DNA of 64,000 bases from Meloidogyne chitwoodi (taxonomy: Eukaryota; Nematoda; Chromadorea; Rhabditida; Meloidogynidae): assembly GCA_015183035.1 (NCBI GenBank), contig JACZZP010000018.1:1364001-1428000 (forward strand), in the 5' to 3' direction. Position 1 is the stretch's first letter, and every line of letters starts with the position of its first letter. Positions 44,228 through 56,028 of this stretch are shown here, piece by piece. The translations under genes were made by a program, and so were the position numbers. The notes below the pieces were generated by a model, which saw only the letters and a program-made list of their open reading frames with translations, was not told the DNA's origin and made no database searches.

Positions 44228-47200
44228 TCAATTAAAAATCACTTCATAACGACATTCAAGGTTTGCAACAGATTTTTGATCATAATTTGCACCCCAACCC
44301 GAACCAATACTTATTGTTAACATTGAAACTGGTGATTGAGAAGGAGAGGTTGTTGTTGTTAAAATATTATCTCCAATTAAATGTTGTTGTGGAGAAATAT
44401 CATTAGCAATAATTGCTTGATTTTGTTGCTGATGTTGAGGTGAACGAGGAGTTGATGATGATAAATTAGATACTCGATGTACACGAATACAATAACCGGG
44501 AGATAATCTACGAATGTTTGGAGCTTCACTAGATGATATTCTAGCAGCGTTTTTGGAAATACACATAAATAATGGTTGATTACTACTGAAAATTGAAAAA
44601 ATTTTTATTTTTCAACTGTTGGACGTTTCAGTGCCAGCACTTGGCATTGAAACGTCCTTACCCCAAAAAATTACCAAAGTTAATTTTAAAATAATTTAAA
44701 ATAAAAAGAAAACCTATTGTAAAGCCAAACTTCATCAAAAACTTCAGAAGAATCATCTGATGGTTGTCGAATTAATGCAAAAGAAGTAAAATTATCAAGA
44801 TCCCATGGACATTTTACATCTTGGCCATCAAATACAGTTCCAGCAAGTTGTCCAATTAAAGCAAATTGCCCAATTAAAGTTATTACATCACCAACTCTTT
44901 CATTAAATTGCCATCTTGCCATTCTACCCCAAGCTAAATTTATTTATTTATTAGAAAAGAAGAAAAATAATTGAAACTCACACATTGCTTGATGATGAAC
45001 ACTATGAGAAATTCTTCTTTTTGCACTCATAGCTGAAGGTAAATGATTTCCCATTTGAATATCATTATGTATTTGTGGAGGAGGGTCAGGAGGTGTTAAA
45101 GGTGGTTTAGAAGAAAAATCATTTTGTTTTATTGGTGTTGTTTTTGTTTCTGATTTTAAGGAATGTTGAAATGCTGTACGTACATGACCTATTGTTGCAT
45201 CTGCTGCTTCATCTTAAGAAAAAATCGTTTTATTGTATAAGTTAAAAAGTCTAGGACCCAAGAGGAATCGAACTCGAGACACAAGAAAAGAAAATCAAGA
45301 GTGATACCACTACACTACACTGTCATATAAACAAAGACCTATTTTTTGATTATATAACAAACAAAAAAATTAGTAAAGGTAACGGAAAATTTTAGAGGAA
45401 ATCTCCCTCCAAAAAGGATATTAATAAAAAAAATAATAAAATATACTTGAAAGTCGACCAGCTACACCACCACCTCCTCCATTAGCTAAAATACCAGAAC
45501 TAATACTTTGCTCATCTGAAGATATCGTCTCTGCTTAAAAATTATTTTTTAAAAATTGCCTAAAAATAAATTTAAAAATTTAATGTACGTCTTATCCAAA
45601 GAGCATAATGATAAGGATTGCAACAGGAAACTGTAGCATTATTTATAGTTACTTAAATAAATTTATTTTAACAAAACTAAAGTTTTAATTTATAATAAAA
45701 TTAAAATTTTAAATGAAAACCTCTTCCAAATCGACACCAAGGGAGAGGGTCAAGCCTATGTAAAGCTGCATCTACTTGTAAATCTTTCCAGCGCCACATT
45801 TTGCAACAAAGGTAAGGCATAGACATTGGCCTTTAAATTTAAAAAATTAAAATAAAACAAAAAATATATAGGGACGTTTTGGTGCGAGATAAAAAATTGA
45901 AGACGTTTCGGTGCGAATAATTTTAAATAACCAACTTATCAATCTGAGGTATAAGGCCACTGTCTGGTCCTCCAGAATTTGTTGTTGGAGGGGGAGGAAG
46001 TAATTTTTGTGTTTCTGCATCAGTTGCAATAGAATCAGGTGGAGGAGGGGGTATTCTATTACTACAAGGTTCTACTTCATTTTTTACATAATTTTTTGTT
46101 TTTGAGGGATTAATAACACAAATATCTTCTTTTTGATTTTCTTCGTTTAATGTGTTATTTAACATTGCACAACGCCTAAAAAATAAATTTAAAAAAAATT
46201 ACTTAATTTTCTAGTATAAAAATTTCACCCACCCACCCTCCAATAAATAATAATTTAAATTAAATAATTAAAAAGAAACAACAACAAACCTTCCACTACT
46301 ATAACCACTAATTTTTCTATTATTATTATATCTCGTATTTGTTGAATAACGCCTTTGATAATTTCCCAATTGTTTATTATCTATTTGTTGTGTTGTTATT
46401 AATGTTCCAATTCCTCCTTGTGGTTGAATTTCTGCTACTGTAGAAACTCTTTGTCGTTGAAAAAGTATTCTGTCCCTTTCCATTTGTCTTTTTTTAAATT
46501 AAAAAAAAATAATTTTTTGGAACTTGAGGGTTTTGGAAAAAATCTTTCTATTCAGTTAATGACACCCATATACTTTAAAAAATTAAAAAACCTCATTGAA
46601 TGCCTAGGCCTTGTACTTAAAACAGTTGTTGAACATCCTGGAACAGCCTCAGGCTCTAATTCCTCCTCATCCTCACTGGTGCTGCTTTCCCTTTCCTCGA
46701 TAAGGTCCATGGGAGGGCCTGGAGCGCATTGTTTAATATCAATGCCAATAGACTCAACTGCCTTAAATAAAGAGTAAATATTTTTTTATAATAAATAAAA
46801 AACCCTTCGAAGTATTTCCAAGTCTTCAGTGTCAAATCCACGCATGAGCGTAAGAAATCGGCGCTTTGCTCGACGTTCGTCTTCAGTGACCTAAAAAATA
46901 ATTTTATTGTTTTAGAAAAATGTTAAAGTTGAAAAAACTGGGAAAAATAATTTTTTAAAATTAAATACAAGCGAAAATTTATGAATATTGAAAATTAACG
47001 ATTATCCAGTGAACGAAGTCGAACCATCAACTATCCCACAAAGAACCCATACGCTTCCCACTACACCACAACACACTTGGATGAAAGTCATAATAAAATC
47101 CGTTTTAAAGTTAATAAAAAAAATACAACAGGTTTTAAAAATAATTTCCAAACCAATAATCGTCGTCGCCAAAGGACTTCAATGTGCCTCCTTCTTTCTG

Positions 47201-47229
47201 TGAAAAGGCAGAAAAGCCCGCAATCGCAG
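44228..47229 (-). CDS. Inhibitory SMAD (SMAD6/7-like), MH1 plus MH2
   Basis: I-SMADs block TGF-beta/BMP receptor signalling. The N-terminal exon reads RRRHIEVLWRRRLL|VTEDER, like the SMAD6/7 VRRLW start, then FLTLMRGFDTEDLEILRRAV|ESIGID. A linker of about 170 polar residues is inserted inside MH1. MH1 resumes with MPYLCCKMWRWKDLQVDAAL, WCRFGR|VTINNATVSCCNPYHYAL. The MH2 domain is SWGRMARWQFNERVGDVITL, CPWDLDNFTSFALIRQ, EVWLYN|SSNQPLFMCISKNAAR, IRRLSPGYCIRVHRV, and ISIGSGWGANYDQKSVANLE ending YEVIFN (TGA 44228-44230). GWGxxYxxQ and RxxPGYxIxV are I-SMAD features. No C-terminal SSxS, as expected. The 5-prime end is unresolved; an open frame up to 47486 may contain the first exon. Confidence 0.85.
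45252..45326 (-). repeat. tRNA-like module in a SMAD intron
   Basis: Minus strand has TGTAGTGTAGTGGTATCACT (A-box-like) and TCGAGTTCGATTCCTCTTGG (B box and T arm) at tRNA spacing. Confidence 0.55.
47012..47074 (-). repeat. tRNA-like module in the 5-prime SMAD intron
   Basis: Minus strand TTGTGGTGTAGTGGGAAGCG and GATGGTTCGACTTCG resemble A and B boxes about 35 bp apart. Confidence 0.5.
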
Positions 47230-47642
47230 CTAAATATAATTAATTTAAAAATTATAAAAAAAAATAATTTACGGCATTCGGCGACAAACGCCTTCTCAAA
47301 AACAATGGAAGCGTTGCCAAAAATATGACAACAAAATAAAGGAATGCTTTTTTCAAATAAAGTCCAAATAACAATTTTTATTCTTTTACGACAAATTTTA
47401 AATTGAAACGTGTTGAATTTTGTAGAAAAAATTGAAAAATGTCGTTTTTTGCGTCTTTCCTTTTGAAGAAACAAAATAGTTGCCATCCACCTTTTTTAAA
47501 AAATAAAAATAATTATTTAATCATTTTTATTAAAAGAATTGACTCTTTTAGTTATAAAAGGAGAAGATTGTCCCCTAATTTCCAATGTTTCCTTATATCC
47601 GTTAATTTTTAAAAGAAAAGTTTTGTTTGGACAATCTAAAGG
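47230..47642. other. 5-prime flank of the SMAD gene, possible first exon
   Basis: A minus-strand open frame from 47486 (MATILFLQKERRKKRHFSIF) down to a donor-like GTAAAT at about 47274 could be the first exon; the splice phase to the next exon does not fit as read, so it is not included in the gene. Confidence 0.35.
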
Positions 47643-47779
47643 CGTGTCCAGACATTTCGTCGACAGAAATTGCACGACATTTCATCCCAACAGCAAAAAA
47701 TCGTGGGCTTGGGTAAACGAAATGTAGTTTTTTTGCCGTAGAGGCGAAATGTCGTGCAATTTGTTCGACGAAATGCCCG
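47643..47779. mobile_element. Palindromic MITE, copy 2
   Basis: Near-identical to 29571-29704 over the core. The ends are clearer here: ACATTTCGTCGACAGAAATT then GCACGACATTTC at the left is inverted as GAAATGTCGTGCAATTTGTT then CGACGAAATG at the right. Confidence 0.8.
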
Positions 47780-49551
47780 TTAAAGAATTTGTGTTCTTAT
47801 ATTCAAAGTTGTCCTTATAATTAGAATAAAATGTATTTATTAATTTTAAGTGGTATTAAAATAAAGAAACGAATAGAAATAATTTAAAATATTAAAAATG
47901 GAACAATTTATCCAAAAAGTCTAAAATATTTAAAAATAGCAAAAGGTGGTACCCTCATCTTAATTAAAAATCAAAGTCATTAAAATACTGAAAAAAATAA
48001 TAATATTACTAATGTCAGAGGAAAAAAACATCTTTATAGGATGAAATTCTTATAATAAAAAAATTAAATTAAAAATAAATTAAAAAAATCAAACCATAGA
48101 TGTAAACAACAATATTTGTTCTTCCTTCTATTATATTAATTAAAACTTTATTAGCATTGAAGAGTAATAAACCAAAATTAAATAATAAACAGTCAAAATT
48201 AAATAATTAAATATTTTTTTCTAAAATTAAATTTAAAATTAAATCAAATTAAAATTTGCAGAAAATTAATTATTTTTTGCGTGCCATTTTTAAAAAATAC
48301 CAAAAAATCTACATTCACACAAAAAATGTTTAAAAAGGCTGTAAAAGGAAAAAAAGAGAAAAGTGGGTGGGGGAGAGAAAGTCTATAAGTGCCAACATTT
48401 TCTCTCCATTTTTGGAGGCTTAAAAAAACAGTGGGGACGGAAAAAAGCAATGAAATAAAAAATCGAAAAATATTCACTTTAAAAGTATTTTTACTCTTCC
48501 AAAAAAACATTTTTTGGAAGCGCTGGAAGTTGTTAAAGTTTTGGAGGAAGTTGGGGATAAAGCGACGAGAATGAAGAATGGGTCGATAACGAGGCCCAGA
48601 ATAAAAAAAAAAGAAAAAGTTTTTTGTATCTCCAGTCATCCAAACAATAGAAAAAAGGAAAGAGAGGGGAAACGAAAAGCTCTGAAGGTGGAAAGAATTG
48701 TGAAAATCAGTGGACTCTCTCTCTCTCTTAGTTATTTTAAAAAGCAAATGAGTGGCAGAAACAACCAACAAGAGCACCACATGCCTCATTTGCCATTTGC
48801 ACAAAATAAGGGGGAAGATAAAAAGGATATAAAGAGGAAAAAGAAGAAAAAAAAGAAGAAAAAGGGGAAAATGCGCCTCTCAAAATACATATGTATATAA
48901 AGTTTTTTTCTATTGTTGCTTTTAAACGAAAAAATGGCGACAATTCAGTAAATTACTAAAAAAAAATAGTAAAAAAATTACTAGAATAAATTAAAAACAC
49001 AAAAATTAAAAAAAACGTTCGAGAAATTTCTTTAAAAAGAACCTTTTAACGCAGTCAGTTCATTGCCTGAAAATACTTAGGACTAAAACTTAACAAAAAT
49101 CGAAGTTTTCTTTTTCTGAAAGTCTTATTTTCTTTCTTTTTCTGAGTGGACCTATATTTGCTCAATTCACTCTTTAAGCAAAGTTACAAAACCTGGAGTT
49201 GAACTGACCAAGTGTCGAATCGTCCAAAATAGCCTAAAAGCGAAAGTTATTTTTTATTTATTGATTTTTTAGATCACTAAAAGAAGAAAATCCTCTAAGA
49301 AACAAATGAGAGAGCTCTGTCTTGGATGAATTAAACAAAATAACGTAGATATATTTTAAACTTTTCTTGACAATGAGTATATAAAATATTTAAGAAAAAA
49401 TAAATAAAATTAATTTAAAAAGAGCTGCCTTTATTTTATTATTCTTTCAAAAAATCAATCGCACATATTTTTAGCTTAATTTTTAAATATTTTTTTTTTA
49501 ATTATATAAAAAAACAGATGGTTTTTAAGAACAATTTTTATTTTTTAATAT
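47780..49551. other. Long intergenic region, no supportable gene
   Basis: About 1.8 kb. It contains the longest unspliced minus-strand open frame of the area (48244-48804, about 186 codons) overlapping a plus-strand frame rich in lysine runs (48514-48900). Both are compositionally driven (poly-A/AG-rich DNA) and show no domain, so I do not call them genes. A CTCTCTCTCT tract lies near 48716. Confidence 0.4.
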
Positions 49552-51245
49552 TTAATTTCCTCCTTGATTCTCTTCCATTCTCTGCAAAATATAATTAACA
49601 GCAAGATCCTCGTTTTTGTCGCAGGCCAAATAGGCTGTGAAAATTTAAATTTATTTTTTTTAATTAATTAAAATGTTTGTTTATATACCTTCAATTACCA
49701 ACTGCTCAGGAAATCCCATTCCACATAATCGATCAATTGCTGCACGATCACCTGCCGTCACAGCAATTGTTACAGCTTGACCAGGAATTGCCTCTCCTCC
49801 TCCTCCCCCACCACCAGCAGCAGCAACAGGCTGAGCTCCCGCAGCACCTCCTTCAGCATTTAAAAGAGCAAGAAATTGTTCCTTTAAAAATTTAAATAAT
49901 AATTTATTTGTAATAAAAATAAACCTGATTATTACGAATAATTTCCATAAGTTCAGGTCTATTCTCTGCAATTTGTTGCATAATTTCTGGCAAAGCTGTT
50001 GGATCATTACGTATCTAAAAAATTTTTTTTTGATAAAAAGTTACATAAAAATTAAAAAAAAATATTTATGAACTCCTTCCTAAAACAGAAAAAAATTATT
50101 ATGTTTTTAAAAGCATTAAAATCAACGTTTAATGTAATTTAATGGACAATTACGACGTAGATAATTAAAAACCAACAAGTGGTTTCGAACCTTCCTCACC
50201 CGCCCACACACCAAACACACTAACCACGACACCATAAACCAAATTTAACATTCCCAAATAAATTCTTATGTTGAAATATAAAATAAAATTATAACCATTT
50301 CACGTAAAAGTGCAAATTGAGGAAGATTTCCCAAAAAATCAACGCCACCCTGAGCACCTTCTCCAACAGCAGCATTTGCTTCTCCTCCGCCTTCATCACC
50401 ACTAGCATCTCCTTCAAATTTTAAAAATAAAATATATATTTTTATCAAAAAACCTGCTCCCTGAACTAAATTTAATCCTTCCGGAATTCCACTACATAAA
50501 TACTCAACAGCACGGTCAGCGTTAAAAAATGCAGCTTTAAGTGCACGAATAACTTCTTCTCGAGGATAACCCATTGCTGTAATATTATCAACAGCTTGTT
50601 GATGTTCAGCAGGGACTAAAATAAAAGAATTTTAAAAGGAAATTGAAATCTTTTTGAACATTTTTAAATAATTTATATACCCTCTGCCTGTTTAGCTTTT
50701 GGTGGTGGTGTCTTTTCCTTCTTAACTTCCTCTCCAGCAGCTTTTTTAGTTTCACCAGTGGAAGTAGTAGTTGTAGAAACTACAGAAGCTTTTGGAACTG
50801 TCTTCTTAAAATTGTTTAAAATTAGCAAAATTATAAATTAAATATTTTTAAAGTTTTTTGACATGAAAATTCAACACAAAACGTCGAAAATATTTTTAAA
50901 TTTAAAAAATTTAAACCTTTACAACCATCACAACAATAAATTTTCCCGGTACAATCTTTATTTCACCGATAGTTTTTTCATCATCCAAAACCTTTCCATT
51001 GTAAATAAGTTTTTGACCATCTACAGGATAATCGTCTCCTTTGGTTTCAGTAATCTTGTTCTTTAATTGAAGTACCTGGATTTTTTTATAATGATAAATC
51101 TTAAAAACACTCAAAGTCACAAAAAATCTCTAATCTCCTTTTTAACATCAAATATTAAAAATTTCCTTCCACTAACCGTTCCCGAATCATCAATTTCCAC
51201 CTCAAAACTTTGTTGTGTAATCGTCTTCAATTGAATTTTTGGCAT
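49552..51245 (-). CDS. RAD23-type UV excision repair/proteasome shuttle protein
   Basis: RAD23 delivers ubiquitinated proteins to the proteasome and stabilises XPC. MPKIQLKTITQQSFEVEIDD begins the ubiquitin-like domain (VLQLKNKITETKGDDYPVDG, KLIYNGKVLDDEKTIGE). A Lys/Ser-rich linker follows, then UBA1 (VDNITAMGYPREEVIRALKA, NADRAVEYLCSGIPE). The XPC-binding domain is LGNLPQFALLREMV|IRNDPT, then IMQQIAENRPELMEIIRNNQ. A Gly/Ala-rich spacer precedes UBA2 (IDRLCGMGFPEQLVIE|AYLACD, NEDLAVNYILQRMEENQGGN). All four RAD23 modules occur in canonical order, so the gene is intact. One intron holds a tRNA-like module. Start ATG at 51243-51245, stop TAA at 49552-49554. Confidence 0.95.
50171..50239 (-). 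repeat. tRNA-like module in a RAD23 intron
   Basis: Minus strand TTTATGGTGTCGTGGTTAGT (A-box-like) and GAAGGTTCGAAACCACTTGT (B box, good T arm). Same TGGTG-xxGTGGTTAG core as other modules here. Confidence 0.55.
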
Positions 51246-51368
51246 TTTTCTCAAATATCTAAAACAATATTTAAATAAATGAGTTAAATTAAAAAAATAA
51301 AGTAAAATTAAATTGAAAATTACAATTTTAAGATAAAATATTTTTTAAATATTCTTTTTTTCGTTTTA

Positions 51369-52500
51369 TCAAATTTTAAACAAAGAATTTTTCTGTTCCA
51401 CAATATATCTTTTTATAACAACTTCTTGTCCTTCAACAATCTTAAATCCTTCAGTCAATGAAGTGGGAAGTGGAATTAACGTTGAAGATGTTGGAGAAGA
51501 CAAAAAGGTATTCTAAATATTAAAAATTTATATATTCAAAGAAAATTGTTAGTCAATTATGAAACAATTCAAAAAGTTTCCATAATGGGGGAGGAATACA
51601 TACAGCTGTAACTTTACAAATTTCAAGAGCTATAGCCATTTTTATGATGGGTGAACTAACTGTACAAGATTTTAAAATTAACAACCTTCTCTCGTTTTCG
51701 TTTATACAATATAGAAGGTTTAAATGTCTTAAGCTTAATTTCCTGTTCAGCAACAGATTCGAGAAGTTCAATTGTGCTTTCCGAATTATTTGAATTTAGG
51801 AGCAAGTTCGGTACGTAATCTTAAACAAAAATGTAAAAACGTAGAATCCCTATGAATAATCCCAATCGTGCTAGTATCTAATCCCAATCTTTGTGTCTAA
51901 AAAGGCTTAAAATACAAAAACAAAAGTTGGTTCAAAATTTAAAAAAAAGTGAAATCTAAATCTTCAAAAATAAAAAAACCTTGCCTTCATGTGAGGGATC
52001 GTTAGAAGGTTTTCCTTGTCGAAAATGTATTGCACAGACCTAAATAAACACAAAGTAATTTAAACTAAATAAAAATTAAAAAATTACTCTATCTTTCGGT
52101 CCAATATCTCTATCTCCTAGAACATAAAGCCATTGAATTCGTTTCAAACCTAAATTTAATAAAAATAAAATGTTTAAAAGTTGTATTAAAAAAGACAAAT
52201 AATATTAGAGTTTTGAGGGCAAATTATTTTTATTGATTCTCCAAGGTGACTCCAAAAAGTTCTGTTTTAATAAAATGTGCTTTTCTAGTTAACGTCAAAT
52301 TTCAAAATGAAAATTTAGTAATTTCTTTTATTTGTCAAAAGTTTAATTTATTTTAATAAAATAAAAAAACACTTTCATACCAGGTTCTCTAGGAATTCCA
52401 AAAAAGCGACGAGCTGGGATTGTTTTACGAGTAGAACCAAAAATAGAAATTTAATTAATTAATCGTAAATGAACAAACCACAAAATATACAACGCTCCAT
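51369..52500 (-). CDS. THAP-type zinc-finger protein
   Basis: THAP fingers are C2CH DNA-binding domains related to P-element transposase. MERCIFCG starts the finger (C-x2-C) and STRKTIPARRFFGIPREP follows, then GLKRIQWLYVLGDRDIGPKD, RVCAIHFRQGKPSNDPSHEG (C-x2-H) and DYVPNLLL, matching the xxYxPxxFL end of THAP domains. A downstream region (ESTIELLESVAEQEIKLKTF) and a C-terminal exon (LIPLPTSLTEGFKIVEGQEV, ending KNSLFKI) complete it. Two points are odd. The intron between CFG and STRK would end in TTTTTG rather than AG. And the reading frame near 51690 (KRKREK) does not join cleanly to the next open stretch. So the gene may be decaying or misread. Stop TGA at 51369-51371. Confidence 0.7.
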
Positions 52501-52901
52501 CTACAAGTTTTAAACTAGATAAATTGTTTTACTTCTATGAAAATTTAAACAAAAAGTTTTCTTATATAACTTGATAAAAGAGCAAAAAATTATGTAAAAA
52601 TAAAAATAATTGAATTGATGATTTTAAAAAGGATAAAGCCAAATTAGACGCAGCAGGTTAGTCGCGAAAAATTAGTCGTGGCACTTTAGCCGCAAGGCTG
52701 ATTCGTTCCATTTTATTTTTCTGCTTAAGGCATTATTAAAAACTTATTTAAAATTTTTTAAAAAATGCTGTTCTTTATATTACCAACTTCTAACATCAAA
52801 GCTCCAAAAACTATAACAATAAATTGTTTTTTGACCATAAAACTCGTTTTTAATTTATTAACTTTTAATTTTAACTTCTGTGATTCAGCTACACATACAA
52901 C
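52501..52901. promoter_or_regulatory. Divergent region between THAP and PCMT genes
   Basis: AT-rich with one GC-richer patch (CAGCAGGTTAGTCGCG, GTCGTGGCACTTTAGCCGC) near 52650-52700 that I cannot assign. Presumably both promoters. Confidence 0.35.
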
Positions 52902-53823
52902 ATGAATCTATTTCATTTTAAGATAGCTAACAGATTACTACATCTTCTATTTGGTTTGTTCTTCTTTATGGGTAATAAGGCTTCGTCAATCTCTACTTCT
53001 GGAAATCAGAAACAACTTGTCGAATACTTGAATAGAAACAATTTTGTAACTAAAGATCGAGCCATTTCTGCACTTTATGCTATTGACAGAGCTGATTTCA
53101 CAACAAAACGACCTTACGAGGATATGCCCCAGGTTTTTTTAACAAACTTTATTGCCTTGTAAAAAATTATTTTTAATTTATCTTAAGATATTTAACTACT
53201 TTTCCAGTATATCGGATATGGTGCGACGATTAGTGCGCCTCATATGCACGCAATAGCCCTTGAGAATCTCGTGGATGTTATTGGCAACGATTCACATTTG
53301 TTGGATATTGGATCAGGCTCTGGCTATCTATCGGCTTGTTTCGCTAAACTTGTTGGCCCAAGAGGAAAAGTTGTTGGTGTTGATCACATTGAAGAATTGG
53401 GTTTTCTTTTATTTTTTAATTAAAATTTTGTTTTTTAGTGAACACTTCAATTGTAAATGTACGCAAACACAATGCGGATTTACTTTCTTCAGGAAGATTA
53501 CAATTGGTGGTTGGTGATGGGCGTTTGGGATGGCCGTCTGAAGCACCCTACCAAGTTATTTTTCAAATAGTTTTTTACTTAAAATATAATTAAAGGCAAT
53601 TCATGTTGGCGCAGCATCAGAAGAACTTCCTCGAGTTCTCATTGACCAATTGGCGCCAGGCGGTCGTATGGTTATTCCTGTTGGTGCTTATAATCAAGAA
53701 TATTTGCAAATCGATAAATTGCCTAATGGAGACATTATTAGACGAAATTTGGCTGATGTCAAATATGTTCCGTTAACGTCAAAAACCCTTCAAATGAAAG
53801 GAGAAGCTGCATCTATGCATTAA
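52902..53823 (+). CDS. Protein-L-isoaspartate O-methyltransferase (PCMT)
   Basis: Repairs isoaspartyl residues in aged proteins using S-adenosylmethionine. The N-terminus has a hydrophobic stretch ([18 protein letters not shown]) that could be a membrane or signal segment; the ordinary cytosolic start would be the Met at 52968. The enzyme body reads [55 protein letters not shown], motif [41 protein letters not shown], then [30 protein letters not shown] and [11 protein letters not shown]. All PCMT motifs are present, with four exons. TAA at 53821-53823. Confidence 0.93.
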
Positions 53824-54075
53824 TATCACTTAAAGATATTTTAATAGGACATATTAAATTATTAACGATCTAAATTAATGTATTAAATTATTGTATAAAT
53901 TTATATGGTTATTTTTTTATAATATATAATTGAATATTTTTATTTTATTAATATTTATTTTTATTTTACAACGATGACGTAATGTTGGGTTGCGTTTTTT
54001 AGTTAAAAATTTTAATTAAATTTTAGTATTTAATTGGCATTCTGTATTTTTTATGCTTTACTAATTTAGACCTAA

Positions 54076-55349
54076 ATGACTCCTCAAGCAATTAATTTAC
54101 CTCGACTCGCTGTCGCTGAACATATTTTTCAAGCTTTTGACACATTTCTGTTTGACGCAGATGGTGTTTTGTGGCGAGATGAGAATCCTTTGCCTGGGGC
54201 TGTTGAACTTGTAAAACGTTTGTCAGATGCTGGGAAACGAGTGATTATACTTACAAACAATTCTACAAGAGATCCTATAGGACATGCAGAAAAGGCACAA
54301 AGATTAGGATTTTCTAGTTTGTTTTTTCTTTTTTTTTAATAAATATATAGTCATTAAGAAAAATTAATTTTTTAAAGATTTTATTTTCCGTGGGGTTCTC
54401 CTCATTTTTATTTTTAACATTCAGTAAAAATTTAAATTTATACCAGTAAGTTTATTATTTTTGTCAGATTTCACATCCAATGATATTTGTTGTCCAAGTC
54501 AAATACTTGCAGACAAATTGGACCAATTGAAGAAAGATCCAAAGTTTTCGGCTAAATCTAATCTTCCAATTTTTTTAATTGGACCGCCAGGATTGGAAAA
54601 TTTTCTTAGGAAGCGAGGTTTTGAATCAATTGGGACAGGGCCTGATCCTATGCCTAATGATAAGGTTAAAACTTTAAAATTTGTTTTGGTTTGTATATAT
54701 TTGTTTAGGTATTTACTTTACATTCTGCTCCTGAATTTGTTCCAAAAGAACCTGTTTTTGCTGTAATTGGATCATTCGATTCTCATATTAGTTTCCCAAA
54801 AATTATGAAAGCAGTTAATTACTTGAACGACAGAGATATGCCATTTTTTGTGACAAATGAAGATGCTCGTTTTCCTGGGAGAGATCCTAATATTGTCATT
54901 CCTGGCTCTGGAACGGTATTAAATTTATAATAAAAATTAAAAGACTATTAAACTGATTTAAATCAAAGATTTGAAATTATTACAACATTTTTCTGAATAA
55001 AATATAAATTTTAGATTACTTCAATGTTGAGATATGTTTCCGGACGTGAACCAATAGTTATGGGAAAACCAAGTCCATTTTGTTGGGATTATATTTGCAA
55101 ACATTTGGTGGGACCGTTTGTACCAGAACGAACTTTAATGATTGGCGATAGGTTTAATTATATTTAAATAAATTTTAAAAAATTTAAAGATGTGAGACAG
55201 ATATACAATTTGGACGTAATTCAGGCATTAGCACTCTTTTAGTTTTAACTGGTGTTTCTTCAATGGATGATGTTAATAATTTTGTAGTGCAAGGGAAGCA
55301 ATCACTTATCCCTGAATTTTTTGTGAAAAATTTGAAAGAATTTTTGTGA
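54076..55349 (+). CDS. Phosphoglycolate phosphatase-like HAD hydrolase, copy 1
   Basis: HAD-superfamily phosphatase of the PGP/4-nitrophenylphosphatase family (C. elegans pgph type); removes 2-phosphoglycolate and related side products. MTPQAINLPRLAVAEHIFQA, motif I TFLFDADGVLWRDENPLPGA, motif II VIILTNNSTRDPIGHAEKAQ, then SQILADKLDQLKKD, VFAVIGSFDSHISFPKIMKA, FFVTNEDARFPGRDPNIVIP, motif III GREPIVMGKPSPF, motif IV ERTLMIGDR|CETDIQFGRNSGI and TLLVLTGVSSMDD. About 310 residues and all catalytic residues are present. First intron joins FS|N FTSNDICCPS. TGA at 55347-55349. It is the intact member of a duplicated pair. Confidence 0.93.
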
Positions 55350-56028
55350 AAAATTGTTGTAATATTTATTTTTTTGTTTTTTAGTCAAATCCGTTTTAGT
55401 CATTTCTTTCCAAAAAAATTAGATGAAATTATCCATGTCTCCTATATTCCTTCTGAAATGAATTTTAAATTTCCTTGGTTTTAGTTTAAAAATTGTAAAA
55501 AACGAAGGAATAAAATATTAAAATTTAATTATATTTTAAATTTACATTAAATAAAGGATGAAATTTAAAAATCTTCATAATTCATTTCACGTCGCCGAAA
55601 GGACTCGAACCCTGAACCTTTTCTATTCCCAGATTACGCGTTAACCAACTAAGACATTGTATTGAACTACTTTTTTAATACCTAAATGAGGATATTTTGT
55701 CCTTTGATATTTTGTATTAATCTCAAATTTGGTATTTTGAAAAAAATTTCTAATTTATTTCATTTGATATTTTTCAATTCCCTAATTTATTCTTTTTGTT
55801 TTTTTGTACTTTTAGACGTTTCATTACAATTTGATTCAATTTTATTTAAACTTTAACTTATTGTTAGATATCTCTTTTCATAAATAAATATACTTTTTTT
55901 TTATTATTATGATAAAATTTTCACTTTTCTTTGTTAACTTTTCTTTTTGATTTACATTATATTTATTGATTTTTAGCTATTTACTGTTAGCGATTTTTGC
56001 TCTTTTTTACATTTGTTCTGAATCAATA
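55350..56028. other. Spacer of unit 1 with tRNA-like module
   Basis: Apart from the tRNA-like module at 55591-55660 it is AT-rich with no gene. The corresponding place in unit 2 contains a 640-bp hairpin element and the EAF6-like gene. Confidence 0.5.
55591..55660 (-). tRNA. tRNA-like sequence (unit 1), possibly pseudogene
   Basis: The minus strand reads TGTCTTAGTTGGTTAACGCG (D arm, A box) and TCAGGGTTCGAGTCCTTTCG (T arm, B box) at exact tRNA spacing; the anticodon loop would lie around TCTGGGA. The acceptor stem pairs poorly, so function is doubtful. The unit 2 copy has lost one base in the A box. Confidence 0.45.

Noticed and set aside
47088..47486. Minus-strand 132-codon frame as a single exon
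   Set aside because: It contains donor and acceptor sites and a true SMAD exon in its second half; better read as parts of the SMAD gene than as one exon.
48244..48804. Minus-strand open frame of about 186 codons
   Set aside because: Phe/Ser/Leu-rich composition arising from AG/CT-rich DNA, overlapping a Lys-rich frame on the other strand; no domain, no splice structure.
48514..48900. Plus-strand open frame of about 128 codons
   Set aside because: Dominated by Lys/Glu runs from an A/G-rich tract; no recognisable motif.
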